A stretch of DNA of 64,000 nucleotides from Shinella daejeonensis (GTDB lineage Bacteria > Pseudomonadota > Alphaproteobacteria > Rhizobiales > Rhizobiaceae), in NCBI RefSeq assembly GCF_024281235.1, contig NZ_JAHWXY010000002.1, forward strand, positions 558,001-622,000. Direction: 5' to 3'. Positions 26,716-35,165 of this stretch are shown here, piece after piece. How positions within the stretch are numbered: the stretch's first letter is position 1; each line of letters begins with the position of its first letter. The notes below the pieces were generated by a model. That model saw only the letters and a list, made by a program, of their open reading frames with translations. It did not search any database and was not told the DNA's origin. Made by a program: the position numbers and the translations under genes.

Positions 26716-26776
26716 ATTAAAAGCCAATGAAACAGCGAAATTCCATTGACTTTCCATAATTATTGGATTTTTAGAT
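26716..26776. promoter_or_regulatory. Divergent promoter region with two TTGGCTTTTA-like sites
   Basis: ATTAAAAGCCAAT (26716-26728) is the reverse complement of ATTGGCTTTTAAT, and ATTATTGGATTTTTAGAT (26759-26776) is a near match in the forward direction. They flank TTGACT at 26746-26751, a possible -35 element for the aconitase gene. The region serves the GntR gene leftwards and the aconitase gene rightwards, as expected for autoregulation. Confidence 0.45.
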
Positions 26777-26803
26777 ACAAAAAATCAGTTTGGAAGATGG
26801 CAA

Positions 26804-29380
26804 ATGGCTTTATGGATCGATACCCCCACGGGGTCTGTCAAAGCGATCGACCTGCACGCGGCCTTTGAAGACGTCGAACGCCTGCCTCTCGTTCTTCGCA
26901 TCCTGCTTGAAAACGTTGCCCGCCGCGATCCCGCCCGCCTTGCCGCCGTTACCGCGGCGCTGCGGGACTGGCTCACCCACGGCAGCAGCGAAGCGGAGGT
27001 GGATTTCCATCCGTCGCGCATCCTCATGCACGATACGACCTGCGTTCCGGCGCTGGTGGACATCGCCGCCATGCGCGACGCCATCGCGGAGGCCGGCGGC
27101 GATCCCGCCAGGCTGGCGCCCGTCCTGCCCGTCGACGTTTCGGTCGATCACAGCGTGGCGGTCGACCGGTATGGCCGCAGCGACGCCCTCGAACACAATA
27201 TGCGCCGCGAGATGGAGCGCAACAGCGAGCGCTACCGCCTCATGAAGTGGGCGACGGCCGCGCTACCGGGCGTGCGCGTCCATCCGCCCGGCACCGGCAT
27301 CATGCATACGCTGAACCTCGAACAGCTTGCGACGGTGATCGAGATCGTGGAGCAGGATGGCGCGCGCTGGGCGGCGCCCGATACGCTGATCGGCACGGAC
27401 AGCCACACCACCATGATCAACGGCATCGGGGTGCTGGCCTGGGGCGTCGGGGGTCTGGAAGCCGAAAGCGTGTTCTTCGGCATGCCGGTGACGATCCGCC
27501 TGCCCGACGTCGTCGGCGTGCGGCTGGCCGGGCGGCTCGGGCCGGGCGTGCTTTCGACGGACCTTGCGCTGGAGGTCACGCACCTGCTCAGAAAACACGG
27601 CATATCCGGTGAGTTCGTCGAGTTTTTCGGTGAAGGCGTCTCGACCCTCACCGGCGGCGACCGTGCCGTGGTCGCCAATATGGCGCCCGAATATGGAGCT
27701 TCCACCGGCTTCTTTCCCATCGACGGGCAAACCATCGACTATCTGCGGCGGACCGGACGCAGCGCCGGACATTGCCGCTTCGTGGAAACGGCGGCCAGGG
27801 CCTTCGGCCTGTGGTTCAGCCCGCTGGCGGAGCCGCGCTACAGCCGCGTTGTCGATCTCGATCTTTCGCTCGTCCAGCCCCTGCTCGCCGGCCCCCGCCG
27901 GCCGCAGGACAAACTGCCCGTGGCGGCTGCCGCCGACGTGCTGGAAGCGGCATGCGGCAGGTCTTTTGCACCCAAAAAGACCATACCGGACGGCGCAATC
28001 GCCATCGCCGCCGTCACGAGTTGCACAAACACCTCCGATCAGCGGCTTCTGGCGGCCGCCGGGCTGGTCGCGCGGCAGGCGCGACGCCTCGGCCTTCGCC
28101 CGCCGGCCTGGGTAAAGACCTCGCTCGCCCCCGGCTCTCCTTCCGCCGAGCGTTTCCTCGCGCGAAGCGGCCTGCTTGCCGATCTGGAAGCGCTGGGCTT
28201 CGGCATCGTGGGACACGGCTGCACCACCTGTATCGGCAATTCGGGGCCGCTACAGGCCGACATGGCCGCGGCGATCGCCGGGGGAACGGCGGCCGCAGCC
28301 CTGCTTTCCGGCAACCGGAATTTTCCCGGCCGTATCCACCCCGGCCTGCAATTCGGCTTCCTCGCCGCGCCGCCGCTCGTCGTCGCGTTATCGCTGATCG
28401 GCCGTTTCGTCGCCGATCCGATGAACGCGGAAATCGCACGCGGACCGACGGGAAAGGCGATCCGTCTTGGCGACCTCCTCCCTTGCGCCGAGGAAATCGA
28501 TACCGTCGTGCAAGACTTTTCCGAGCCCGCCGATTTCACCGAGGCCTTTTCACAGGCGACGGCGAACAAGGCCTGGCAAGCGCTCGATGCGCCGACCTCG
28601 CCGCGCTTTCCGTGGGATTCCGCGTCCACCTACATCCGCCGCCCGCCTTTTGCCTCGGCGCATCCGGCAAGCCGGCTCGGCGTCTATGCCGCCCATCCGC
28701 TGCTCGTTCTCGGCGACGACATCACCACGGACCATATTTCGCCGGCCGGCCAGATCGGCGCATCCAGCTACGCCGGCCGCCATCTCGTGTCGCGCGGCGA
28801 CCCGGCAAACGATCTCAACGTCTATGCCGCCCGGCGCGGCAATTGGGAAGCCATGGTGCGCGGCCTCTTCGACAATCGCACCGTCCATAACCTTCTGGTC
28901 GATGGTCTGCCGGCCTCCCGCGCCATCCATGCGCCGACGATGGAGGAAGGGCCGCTCTGGGAAATCGCCGAACGCTACCGGAAAGAAGGCCGCTCCGTCG
29001 TCATCGTCGCCGGCGAACGCTACGGCGCCGGCTCCTCGCGCGACTGGGCCGCCAAGGGCGTGGCGCTGCTCGGCGTACGCGCGGTCATCGCCCGGAGCTT
29101 CGAGCGCATTCACCGCACCAATCTCATCGGCATGGGCGTCTTACCCATCGTGATCGATCGCCGCACGTCCCTCGCCATCGACCCGCAGAGCATGATCGAA
29201 ATCGATGCGTCCGCGGTTTCCCCGCGATGCGATCTCCGCCTGATCCACCGGCGCAGCGATGGAGACCCGCAGTCTCTTGTCGGAAAGGCCGCCGTGGAGA
29301 CCGACCGGGAAGTGGCGATCCTACAGGCCGGCGGAATGATCCAGGCGATCCTGACGCAGGACGTCGTTTCCCGGCCCTGA
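26804..29380 (+). CDS. Aconitase-family hydratase, AcnA type
   Basis: The 858-residue protein has the full AcnA/IRP1-type layout: domains 1-3 with APDTLIGTDSHTTMINGIGV, the iron-sulfur ligands in AAVTSCTNTSDQ and GHGCTTCIGNSGPL, and the swivel domain with LVLGDDITTDHISPAGQIGAS and GERYGAGSSRDWAAKGVALLG. Family members isomerise citrate and isocitrate or dehydrate 2-methylcitrate. It is shorter than housekeeping AcnA (about 890-900) and sits alone, divergent from a GntR regulator, next to a beta-decarboxylating dehydrogenase, so I infer a dedicated paralogue for a substituted citrate. Several normally conserved stretches differ slightly (LGDDITTDH in place of LGDSVTTDH). The motif-level call is firm; the substrate is not. 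Confidence 0.87.
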   Translation: MALWIDTPTGSVKAIDLHAAFEDVERLPLVLRILLENVARRDPARLAAVTAALRDWLTHGSSEAEVDFHPSRILMHDTTCVPALVDIAAMRDAIAEAGGDPARLAPVLPVDVSVDHSVAVDRYGRSDALEHNMRREMERNSERYRLMKWATAALPGVRVHPPGTGIMHTLNLEQLATVIEIVEQDGARWAAPDTLIGTDSHTTMINGIGVLAWGVGGLEAESVFFGMPVTIRLPDVVGVRLAGRLGPGVLSTDLALEVTHLLRKHGISGEFVEFFGEGVSTLTGGDRAVVANMAPEYGASTGFFPIDGQTIDYLRRTGRSAGHCRFVETAARAFGLWFSPLAEPRYSRVVDLDLSLVQPLLAGPRRPQDKLPVAAAADVLEAACGRSFAPKKTIPDGAIAIAAVTSCTNTSDQRLLAAAGLVARQARRLGLRPPAWVKTSLAPGSPSAERFLARSGLLADLEALGFGIVGHGCTTCIGNSGPLQADMAAAIAGGTAAAALLSGNRNFPGRIHPGLQFGFLAAPPLVVALSLIGRFVADPMNAEIARGPTGKAIRLGDLLPCAEEIDTVVQDFSEPADFTEAFSQATANKAWQALDAPTSPRFPWDSASTYIRRPPFASAHPASRLGVYAAHPLLVLGDDITTDHISPAGQIGASSYAGRHLVSRGDPANDLNVYAARRGNWEAMVRGLFDNRTVHNLLVDGLPASRAIHAPTMEEGPLWEIAERYRKEGRSVVIVAGERYGAGSSRDWAAKGVALLGVRAVIARSFERIHRTNLIGMGVLPIVIDRRTSLAIDPQSMIEIDASAVSPRCDLRLIHRRSDGDPQSLVGKAAVETDREVAILQAGGMIQAILTQDVVSRP

Positions 29381-29411
29381 GGCTCTTCGCACATTCCCCC
29401 GATGCTGCGGC

Positions 29412-29515
29412 AAGCGGTTCCGGTTTCCACACAATCGGTAGATCCGCTCTATCTTATTGTTTTGGCCGCATTTCTGGATGCAAAACCGTTTCACGCTTTT
29501 GCTGGAAATGCTCTA
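29412..29515. repeat. RIME-like palindromic intergenic element, copy 4 (divergent)
   Basis: Read on the minus strand it starts TAGAGCATTTCCAGCAAAAG, continues with GTGAAACGGTTTTGCATCC and AAAACAATAAGATAGAGCGG, and ends in AAACCGGAACCGCTT. The ends and the AAAACAATA centre match copies 1 and 3, but the inner hairpin is of the CGTGAAACGGTTTTGC type that is common in Rhizobium and Agrobacterium. Its TAG is the stop codon of the SDR gene at 29513-30247. It separates convergent aconitase and SDR transcripts. Confidence 0.7.
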
Positions 29516-30247
29516 TGGCAGACTGAGTCTCGCCATCCGCCCGCCGTCAACCGTCCAAACCTGGCCCGTGACGAAAGCCGCTTCTTCCGATGCCAGCCAG
29601 GCGACGAGACTTGCCACTTCTTCCGGCTTTCCTGTTCGTCCCACCGGATGGATCTTGCCGATCGTCCGGCGAAACCCCTCCGGATCGGGCATGCTCTCGA
29701 TGAAATCGAGATTGAGATCGGTGTCGATCCACCCGGGAGCCACCGCATTGCAGCGCACCCCCTCGGCGCCGTGATCGATCGCGACCGCCCGCGTCAACCC
29801 ATGCAGGCCGGCCTTGGAGGCGCAATAGGCCGCGTGCTGCGGATTGGAGCCGAGCGCCTCGATCGAGCCGACATTGACGATCGCGCCACCGGCCTTCCGC
29901 AGATGCGGCAGCGCCGCCTTGATCAGCATGAAGGGAGATGTGAGGTTCACGACGAGCATGCGCTCCCAATCGGCCAGCGACATGTCCTCGACAAGGGCTT
30001 CCTGCATGACGCCCGCATTGTTGACGAGGACGTCCAGCCGTCCGGCGCGGTCGACCACGCTCTCGACCACCACCGCCGCGCTTGCGGGGTCGGTGAAATC
30101 GGCGGCGATGCCTTCAAATTCGGGCTCCGGTCCCCGCTGCGCCGTGAAGACACGCGCGCCTTCGTCGCGAAGTCTTCGCGCGATCGCCTGACCAATGCCG
30201 CTGCGTCCCCCCGTCACGAGGGCGACCGTTCCGTCAAATCGGTTCAT
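29513..30247 (-). CDS. SDR-family oxidoreductase
   Basis: A 244-residue classical short-chain dehydrogenase: [16 protein letters not shown] cofactor motif, VNNAGVM, Ser in VNVGSIEAL, catalytic YCASK, and the C-terminal [11 protein letters not shown]. The start at 30247 overlaps the upstream SDR stop in an ATGA. It is the last gene of the betaine-importer operon. The in-frame TAG stop belongs to repeat copy 4. The substrate is probably a hydroxy or oxo intermediate of the imported amine; this is inference. Confidence 0.87.
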   Translation of the reverse strand: MNRFDGTVALVTGGRSGIGQAIARRLRDEGARVFTAQRGPEPEFEGIAADFTDPASAAVVVESVVDRAGRLDVLVNNAGVMQEALVEDMSLADWERMLVVNLTSPFMLIKAALPHLRKAGGAIVNVGSIEALGSNPQHAAYCASKAGLHGLTRAVAIDHGAEGVRCNAVAPGWIDTDLNLDFIESMPDPEGFRRTIGKIHPVGRTGKPEEVASLVAWLASEEAAFVTGQVWTVDGGRMARLSLP

Positions 30248-30978
30248 CCTACCGGCTTTCCTCCATTCACCTCGACCAGCGAACCGCACATGTAGCGCGC
30301 GGCATCCGAGGCCAGGAACGCGACGACGTCGGCAATATCCTCAGGCTCCGCGATCCGTCCGAGCGGCACGGTCTTGCCGAGTTCGGCAATGGCCGTATCG
30401 GGATCGAAACCTCGCCTGGCAAAGCCCGTACGCAGCATGGGGGAATTCACCTCGTTGGGACAAACGGCGTTCACCCGGATGTTTTCATGGGCATGGTCCA
30501 TGCCCATGCACTGGGTCAGCGAGGCGATCGCCGCCTTGGTCATGCAATAGACCGCATGGTTCGGCCCCGGCCTGACACCCCAGCAGGACGAGACATTGAC
30601 GATGGCGCCGCCGCCTGCCGCGGCCATGATGGGGATGGCGCTGCGGCAGATGCGGAAGGGCGCCTCGACATTGACGCCGAGCGACAAGGCCCAATCCGAA
30701 TCCGCCGTGGCCGTCACCGGCCCGCGGGTGATGACGCCGGCATTGTTGATAACGATATCGAGCGCGCCGAGCGCGTCGAAAGCGGCCGTCGGCAGCGCGT
30801 CCGCATAGGCGGGGTCGAGCAGGTCGCCGGGCAGATGTGCGTCGGCCTCCACGCCCGAAACATCGCGATCCGCGACGGCGACGATCGCCCCTTCCGCACG
30901 GAACTGGCGCACGATCGCCGCCCCGATCCCACCCGCAGCGCCCGTAACCAGCGCCGCCTTTCCACGAAATCTCTCCAT
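30244..30978 (-). CDS. SDR-family oxidoreductase
   Basis: A 244-residue classical short-chain dehydrogenase with [23 protein letters not shown], the catalytic Ser in [14 protein letters not shown] and the C-terminal [16 protein letters not shown]. It lies 17 bp after the GlxA-type regulator gene and overlaps the next SDR by 4 bp. Two adjacent SDRs in one operon often act on sequential intermediates or opposite stereoisomers. Confidence 0.87.
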   Translation of the reverse strand: MERFRGKAALVTGAAGGIGAAIVRQFRAEGAIVAVADRDVSGVEADAHLPGDLLDPAYADALPTAAFDALGALDIVINNAGVITRGPVTATADSDWALSLGVNVEAPFRICRSAIPIMAAAGGGAIVNVSSCWGVRPGPNHAVYCMTKAAIASLTQCMGMDHAHENIRVNAVCPNEVNSPMLRTGFARRGFDPDTAIAELGKTVPLGRIAEPEDIADVVAFLASDAARYMCGSLVEVNGGKPVG

Positions 30979-30995
30979 TGTTTCCTTCCGGATGG

Positions 30996-31946
30996 TCAGT
31001 TGAGGACGGATCGCTGGTTGACCGGCGACTTGCCGAAATGATCGCGGTAGACCCGCGAGAAATGCGATGTCGACGTGAAGCCGCAGGCCATGGCAATCTC
31101 GGTGATCGCCTGCTCGGACTGCATGATCAGGTTTCGCGCCCGATGAAGACGCGCTTCCAGAATGTAGCGTTTCGGAGTGGTGTTCAGATACCTGCTGAAG
31201 AGCCGTTCCAGCTGGCGCGTCGAAATACCGAGCCGTTTCGAAAGCTCATAGCTGGAGAACGGTGTTTCAAGGCTCTCCTCGATCAGCCCGATCGCCTGTG
31301 CGAGACGATTGTTGCGGATGCCGTATTTCGCGCGAGCCGAAACCCTTTGTGTCGCGCTTGCCTCGCGAGCCCCGGAATAGACCATCTGGTCCGCCACCGC
31401 AGCGGCGAGATCGCGCCCATGATCACGCGCGATCCTGTGCAGCATCAGGTCCGCGGCGGCCGCCCCGCCGGAAGCGGTGACGAATTTCTCGTCGGCGACG
31501 AAAACGGATTTCGTCAGGTTGACGAAGGGAAACCGCTCCTTGAAGAGATCATGATACTGCCAATGCACCGCCGCCCGCCGTCCGTCGAGCAGCCCGGCCT
31601 CGGCCAGAACATAGGCGCCCGAGCAGATGGCGCCGATCGGGACGCCCCGCACCCGCTCGGTCCGCAGATAGGAGAGAAGCCGGGGGGTGACGTGATGTTG
31701 CACATTGATCCCCGAAATGAGGAACAGCGCCTCACCGCGTTCCAGCGGCGTCAGGTCCTGATCCACAAGCGTCACCGCCCTGTTGGAACAGATGGCTGAC
31801 CGTCCGTCGGCCGAAGCCAGGCGCCAACGATAGAGTTCGCGGTCGGCGACGAAATTGGCGATCCGCAACGGCTCCAGCGCGCAGGCGAAAGCCAGATGCG
31901 AAAAATCCTCGACCAGGAGAAAAACGACATCGGATACGTCATTCAT
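30996..31946 (-). CDS. GlxA-family AraC regulator (GATase1-like plus AraC), GbdR/CdhR type
   Basis: A 316-residue protein: residues about 1-190 form a DJ-1/PfpI (GATase1)-like sensor domain (VVFLLVEDFSHLAFACALEPLRIAN, GAICSGAYVLAEAGLLDGRRA) and residues about 215-310 form two AraC helix-turn-helix motifs (LSKRLGISTRQLERLFSRYL and ITEIAMACGFTSTSHFSRVYR). Members with this layout include the glycine-betaine regulator GbdR and the carnitine regulator CdhR of Pseudomonas. Encoded within the proVWX operon, it is a plausible sensor for a betaine or its catabolite. ATG at 31946 is preferred over a longer frame to 32000. Confidence 0.85.
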   Translation of the reverse strand: MNDVSDVVFLLVEDFSHLAFACALEPLRIANFVADRELYRWRLASADGRSAICSNRAVTLVDQDLTPLERGEALFLISGINVQHHVTPRLLSYLRTERVRGVPIGAICSGAYVLAEAGLLDGRRAAVHWQYHDLFKERFPFVNLTKSVFVADEKFVTASGGAAAADLMLHRIARDHGRDLAAAVADQMVYSGAREASATQRVSARAKYGIRNNRLAQAIGLIEESLETPFSSYELSKRLGISTRQLERLFSRYLNTTPKRYILEARLHRARNLIMQSEQAITEIAMACGFTSTSHFSRVYRDHFGKSPVNQRSVLN

Positions 31947-31996
31947 GATGAACACCCGGCAGGCTACGGGGCGCCCGCGGGCGCCCCTGCCCGACA

Positions 31997-32983
31997 TCAT
32001 TTCGCCGCGTCGCGGGCCGCCGCCAGCCAGCCGTCGTATTCAGCCTGATGGGCCTTGATCCACGCATCGACATGCCGGTCGATATCGTCGGAGTTCTTCT
32101 CGCCATCGGCAATCTGCTTGTTCTCCGCGGAAATGTCGTTGATGCTGACTTTCGCGACTTCGAACAGCTTCGCCGCGGCCGGGTTGGCCTCGAGGAAATC
32201 GTTGCGGGCGATGATCCGCAGGTTGTCGACCGCAAAGCCGAGGTTCTTGCCCCCGAACTCGGTATTGCCGGTGGCGCCGTCGGGCAGCGACGTGTAGGGC
32301 ACATCCAGCCATTCCACATCCTTGCCGGGGACAAGCGCGCCGGAAACCCAATAGGGCGTCCAGGTAAAATAGAGCACCGGCTCGCCGTTCGCCACCCGGG
32401 CGATCGTATCGGCGATGATGGCGTTATATTCGCCCTGGTTATGGGTGATGGTGTCGCGCAGGCCATATTCGGTCAGCGCATGCTCGATCACCCGCTCGCA
32501 GCCCCAGCCGGGCACACAGCCGGCGAGATCCGCCTTGCCGTCCCCGTCCGCGTCGAATTTCCGGGCGACTTCCGGATCCTTGAAATCGCCGAGGTTCTTG
32601 ACGCCGGCGTCATAGCTCGCCTTGTCGACGAGGTAGCCCTGAAGCGCGCCCTCGACAAGGGTGCCGACCTTGGTCATGACATCGGGGCCGCCGGCCTCAT
32701 TGAAGAAGGTATTGTGCAACTGGTCCCAGCTGTTGGTGAAATAGTCGGCGTCGCCGGTGCCGACGGCGAGATGCGCGGTCTGGGCGATGACCTCCTGCGG
32801 CTGCGCGACGGTATAGCCCAGTTCCGTCAGCGCGCGGTCGATGATGCGCGCCTGGAAATATTCCTCCAGAACCGGCTGCACGACCGGGCGCACGGTAACG
32901 CCTTCTCCCGGCCGGTCGTTGGCGAAAAGGGGGCTTGCAGACAGCGACATCGCAAGTGCGGCCGTCACGGAAAGAATTTTCAT
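31997..32983 (-). CDS. proX: Glycine/proline betaine ABC substrate-binding protein
   Basis: A 328-residue ProX-like periplasmic protein. A signal peptide (KILSVTAALAMSLSASPLFA) precedes ERP-rich mature sequence with VTVRPVVQPVLEEYFQARI, DADYFTNSWDQLHNTFF and VLYFTWTPYWVSGALVPG; the aromatic residues in the last motif form the quaternary-amine cage in this family. AGAGGAG precedes the ATG, which overlaps the proW stop. It delivers a betaine to ProW/ProV. Confidence 0.9.
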   Translation of the reverse strand: MKILSVTAALAMSLSASPLFANDRPGEGVTVRPVVQPVLEEYFQARIIDRALTELGYTVAQPQEVIAQTAHLAVGTGDADYFTNSWDQLHNTFFNEAGGPDVMTKVGTLVEGALQGYLVDKASYDAGVKNLGDFKDPEVARKFDADGDGKADLAGCVPGWGCERVIEHALTEYGLRDTITHNQGEYNAIIADTIARVANGEPVLYFTWTPYWVSGALVPGKDVEWLDVPYTSLPDGATGNTEFGGKNLGFAVDNLRIIARNDFLEANPAAAKLFEVAKVSINDISAENKQIADGEKNSDDIDRHVDAWIKAHQAEYDGWLAAARDAAK

Positions 32984-33948
32984 AAGCGTTCTCCTCTGGG
33001 TTTTGGTTCTTTATCGGCTGAGGTCTGGAAGAGGTTGGCGATCAGGCCCACCGGACCGGTCTGCCACCAGTGGCGATGTCCGCGATCACGGCCCGACCGG
33101 CCGAGGCCCTGCGTGATCCGGTCCAGCACGATGGCCAGCATCACGATGCCGAGGCCGCCGACGATGGCCTTGCCGGCGTCGAGACGGCCCATGGCGCGCA
33201 GGACTTCGTTGCCGAGGCCGCGAACGGAAATCATCGACGCTATGACCACCATGGAAAGCGACAGCATGATCGTCTGGTTGAGACCGGCGAGGATCGTGGG
33301 CGTTGCAAGCGGCAACTCGACCTTGAAAAGAATCTGCAAGGGCGTGGCGCCGAAGGCGCGCGCCGCTTCCACCACATTGGCGTTGACGGTCCGGATGCCG
33401 AGCGAGGTCAGGCGCACCAGCGGCGGCAGGGCGAAGACGATGGTGACGATGACGCCGGAAACATTGCCGATGCCGATCATCATCACCACCGGCACCAGAT
33501 AGACGAAGGCCGGGATGGTCTGCATCGTGTCGAGGACGGGACGGATCGCCCGCTCGAAATGGTCGCTCTTGCCGGCGATGATACCGAGCGGCAGACCGAT
33601 CAGCACGCAGAGAACCACGGCCGAGATCACGATGGCGAGCGTCGTCATCGCCAGCGCCCAGGCCGCCGGATCGAGAAGACCAAGCACCATCAGGCAGCAG
33701 AACACCAGAAGCGCCACGCGCCGACCGGCCGCCTGCCAGGCGATGAGCACCAGAATGAGGAGCATGACCATCGGCGGCACCGCCTGAAGCACATTCTCGA
33801 TCCGCACGATCACGCTCTCGAAGAAAGTCTTCAGCGGCTGGATCATGGCGCGGTTCGCTATCGCCCAGCCCTTGATGCCGTCGGCCCATTCGCCGATACC
33901 GAGATTGATGGAAGCGAAGGGATTGAGCCAATCGAAACGATCCGCCAT
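32980..33948 (-). CDS. proW: Glycine/proline betaine ABC permease
   Basis: A 322-residue ProW-like inner-membrane permease starting MADRFDWLNPFASINLGIGE. Several hydrophobic segments and the EAA loop EAARAFGATPLQILFKVELP are present, with the ProW-typical MLSLSMVVIASMISVRGLG. The ATG at 33948 overlaps the proV stop by one base (TGATG), so translation is coupled; a 9-residue longer frame exists inside proV. Confidence 0.92.
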   Translation of the reverse strand: MADRFDWLNPFASINLGIGEWADGIKGWAIANRAMIQPLKTFFESVIVRIENVLQAVPPMVMLLILVLIAWQAAGRRVALLVFCCLMVLGLLDPAAWALAMTTLAIVISAVVLCVLIGLPLGIIAGKSDHFERAIRPVLDTMQTIPAFVYLVPVVMMIGIGNVSGVIVTIVFALPPLVRLTSLGIRTVNANVVEAARAFGATPLQILFKVELPLATPTILAGLNQTIMLSLSMVVIASMISVRGLGNEVLRAMGRLDAGKAIVGGLGIVMLAIVLDRITQGLGRSGRDRGHRHWWQTGPVGLIANLFQTSADKEPKPRGERL

Positions 33949-35036
33949 CACGCGACCTCCGCCTGTCGCTGGCACGACTCGTCGCGGCCCTGAATACCGC
34001 GCAAGAGCGCGCTTTTGGTCACCACGCCCACGGGAGCGCCATCGGCAACGACCAGGATCGGATGATCGGTCGCAACCGCCAGATCCACGAGGGCATTCAG
34101 CTTGTCGGAGGGTGCGGCGGCCAGCCAGGAGGCGGTATCGGCCGCGCCATGGTTTTGCTCATACCGGCCGAGCGGCTGCATGATGCGCGCCGCCGTCACC
34201 AGATCCAGCTTGGAGATGCCGCCCACGAATTCGGCGACATAGTCATCCGCCGGTTCGGTGACGATCTGTTCGGGCGTGCCGATCTGGACGAGCACGCCGT
34301 CTTTCATGATGGCGATGCGGTCACCGATGCGGATCGCCTCCTCGAGGTCATGCGTGATGAAGACGGTGGTCTTTTGAAGTTCGGCGGAAAGTTCCATGAA
34401 GGTGCCTTGCAACTGCCGGCGGATCAGCGGGTCGAGCGCGGAAAACGGCTCGTCCATCAGCAGGATCGTCGGATCGGCGGCGATCGCGCGGGCAAGGCCG
34501 ACGCGCTGCTGCATGCCGCCGGAAAGCTCATCGGGATATTTATGGTCCCAGCCGCTCAGTTCGACGGCCTCGATCGCCCGGCGCGCCACCTCCCGTCGCC
34601 TGCCTTCCGGCACTCCGCGCACCTCGAGCGCGAATGCGACGTTGTCGCGTACGTTGCGGTGCGGCATCAGGGCCATGTTCTGGAAGACCATGCCCATCTT
34701 TTCCGCCCTTACGGCCCGAAGTTCCTTCGCCCCCATTTCATTGACGTTGCGCCCCTCGATGTAGACGGCGCCCTGTGTCGGCTCGATGAGGCGGTTGATA
34801 TGCCGGATCAGGGTCGACTTGCCGGACCCGGACAGCCCCATGATGCAGAAAATTTCGCCACGCCCCACCGAGAAGGTGGCGTCACGCACGCCCACAACGC
34901 AATCGAGCCTGTCGCGGATGTCTTCTTTCGTCAGGCCGCCGGTCTGGATGGCGCTTATGGCCTCCTGCGGCTTGCCTCCGAAAACTTTCCAGATTCCCTC
35001 ACAGCGGATCACTGCGTCATGTGATTGATCGGCCAT
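33948..35036 (-). CDS. proV: Glycine/proline betaine ABC ATPase with C-terminal CBS region
   Basis: A 362-residue ATPase: Walker A GLSGSGKST, Q-loop MVFQNMALMPHRNV, signature LSGGMQQRVGLARAI, Walker B ILLMDEPFSALDPL, and a C-terminal CBS-like region (about 280-355, VATDHPILVVADGAPVGVVTKSALLRG by its ends) as in OpuAA/ProV, which can sense ionic strength or nucleotides. It opens the minus-strand operon proV-proW-proX-glxA-type regulator-SDR-SDR and is divergent from a GntR regulator. A strong GGGGGAGGA lies just before the ATG. Confidence 0.93.
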   Translation of the reverse strand: MADQSHDAVIRCEGIWKVFGGKPQEAISAIQTGGLTKEDIRDRLDCVVGVRDATFSVGRGEIFCIMGLSGSGKSTLIRHINRLIEPTQGAVYIEGRNVNEMGAKELRAVRAEKMGMVFQNMALMPHRNVRDNVAFALEVRGVPEGRRREVARRAIEAVELSGWDHKYPDELSGGMQQRVGLARAIAADPTILLMDEPFSALDPLIRRQLQGTFMELSAELQKTTVFITHDLEEAIRIGDRIAIMKDGVLVQIGTPEQIVTEPADDYVAEFVGGISKLDLVTAARIMQPLGRYEQNHGAADTASWLAAAPSDKLNALVDLAVATDHPILVVADGAPVGVVTKSALLRGIQGRDESCQRQAEVA

Positions 35037-35087
35037 TCCTCCCCCTCTCCGCCTATTGTCTTTTCTCTTTTTAGAGCATAGATCTTC

Positions 35088-35099
35088 ATTGTAGACAAT
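35088..35099. promoter_or_regulatory. GntR-type operator candidate between proV and the GntR gene
   Basis: ATTGTAGACAAT is a perfect ATTGT-N2-ACAAT dyad, the form of operator bound by many FCD-type GntR regulators. A second overlapping dyad AGACA-ATA-TGTCT spans 35093-35105. The site lies in the 129-bp divergent promoter region, so the GntR protein could control both the proVWX operon and the catabolic operon that it heads. Confidence 0.5.
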
Positions 35100-35165
35100 A
35101 TGTCTTCTATTGCGCTACAAAGATAATAATAACCGGTTACGGTCAATCGGTCGCGAGGAAGCAAG

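Noticed and set aside
26804-29380. Housekeeping aconitase acnA
   Set aside because: It is shorter than the usual AcnA, lies in a catabolic regulon under a GntR regulator and shares its operator motif with that regulon; a dedicated paralogue is more likely.
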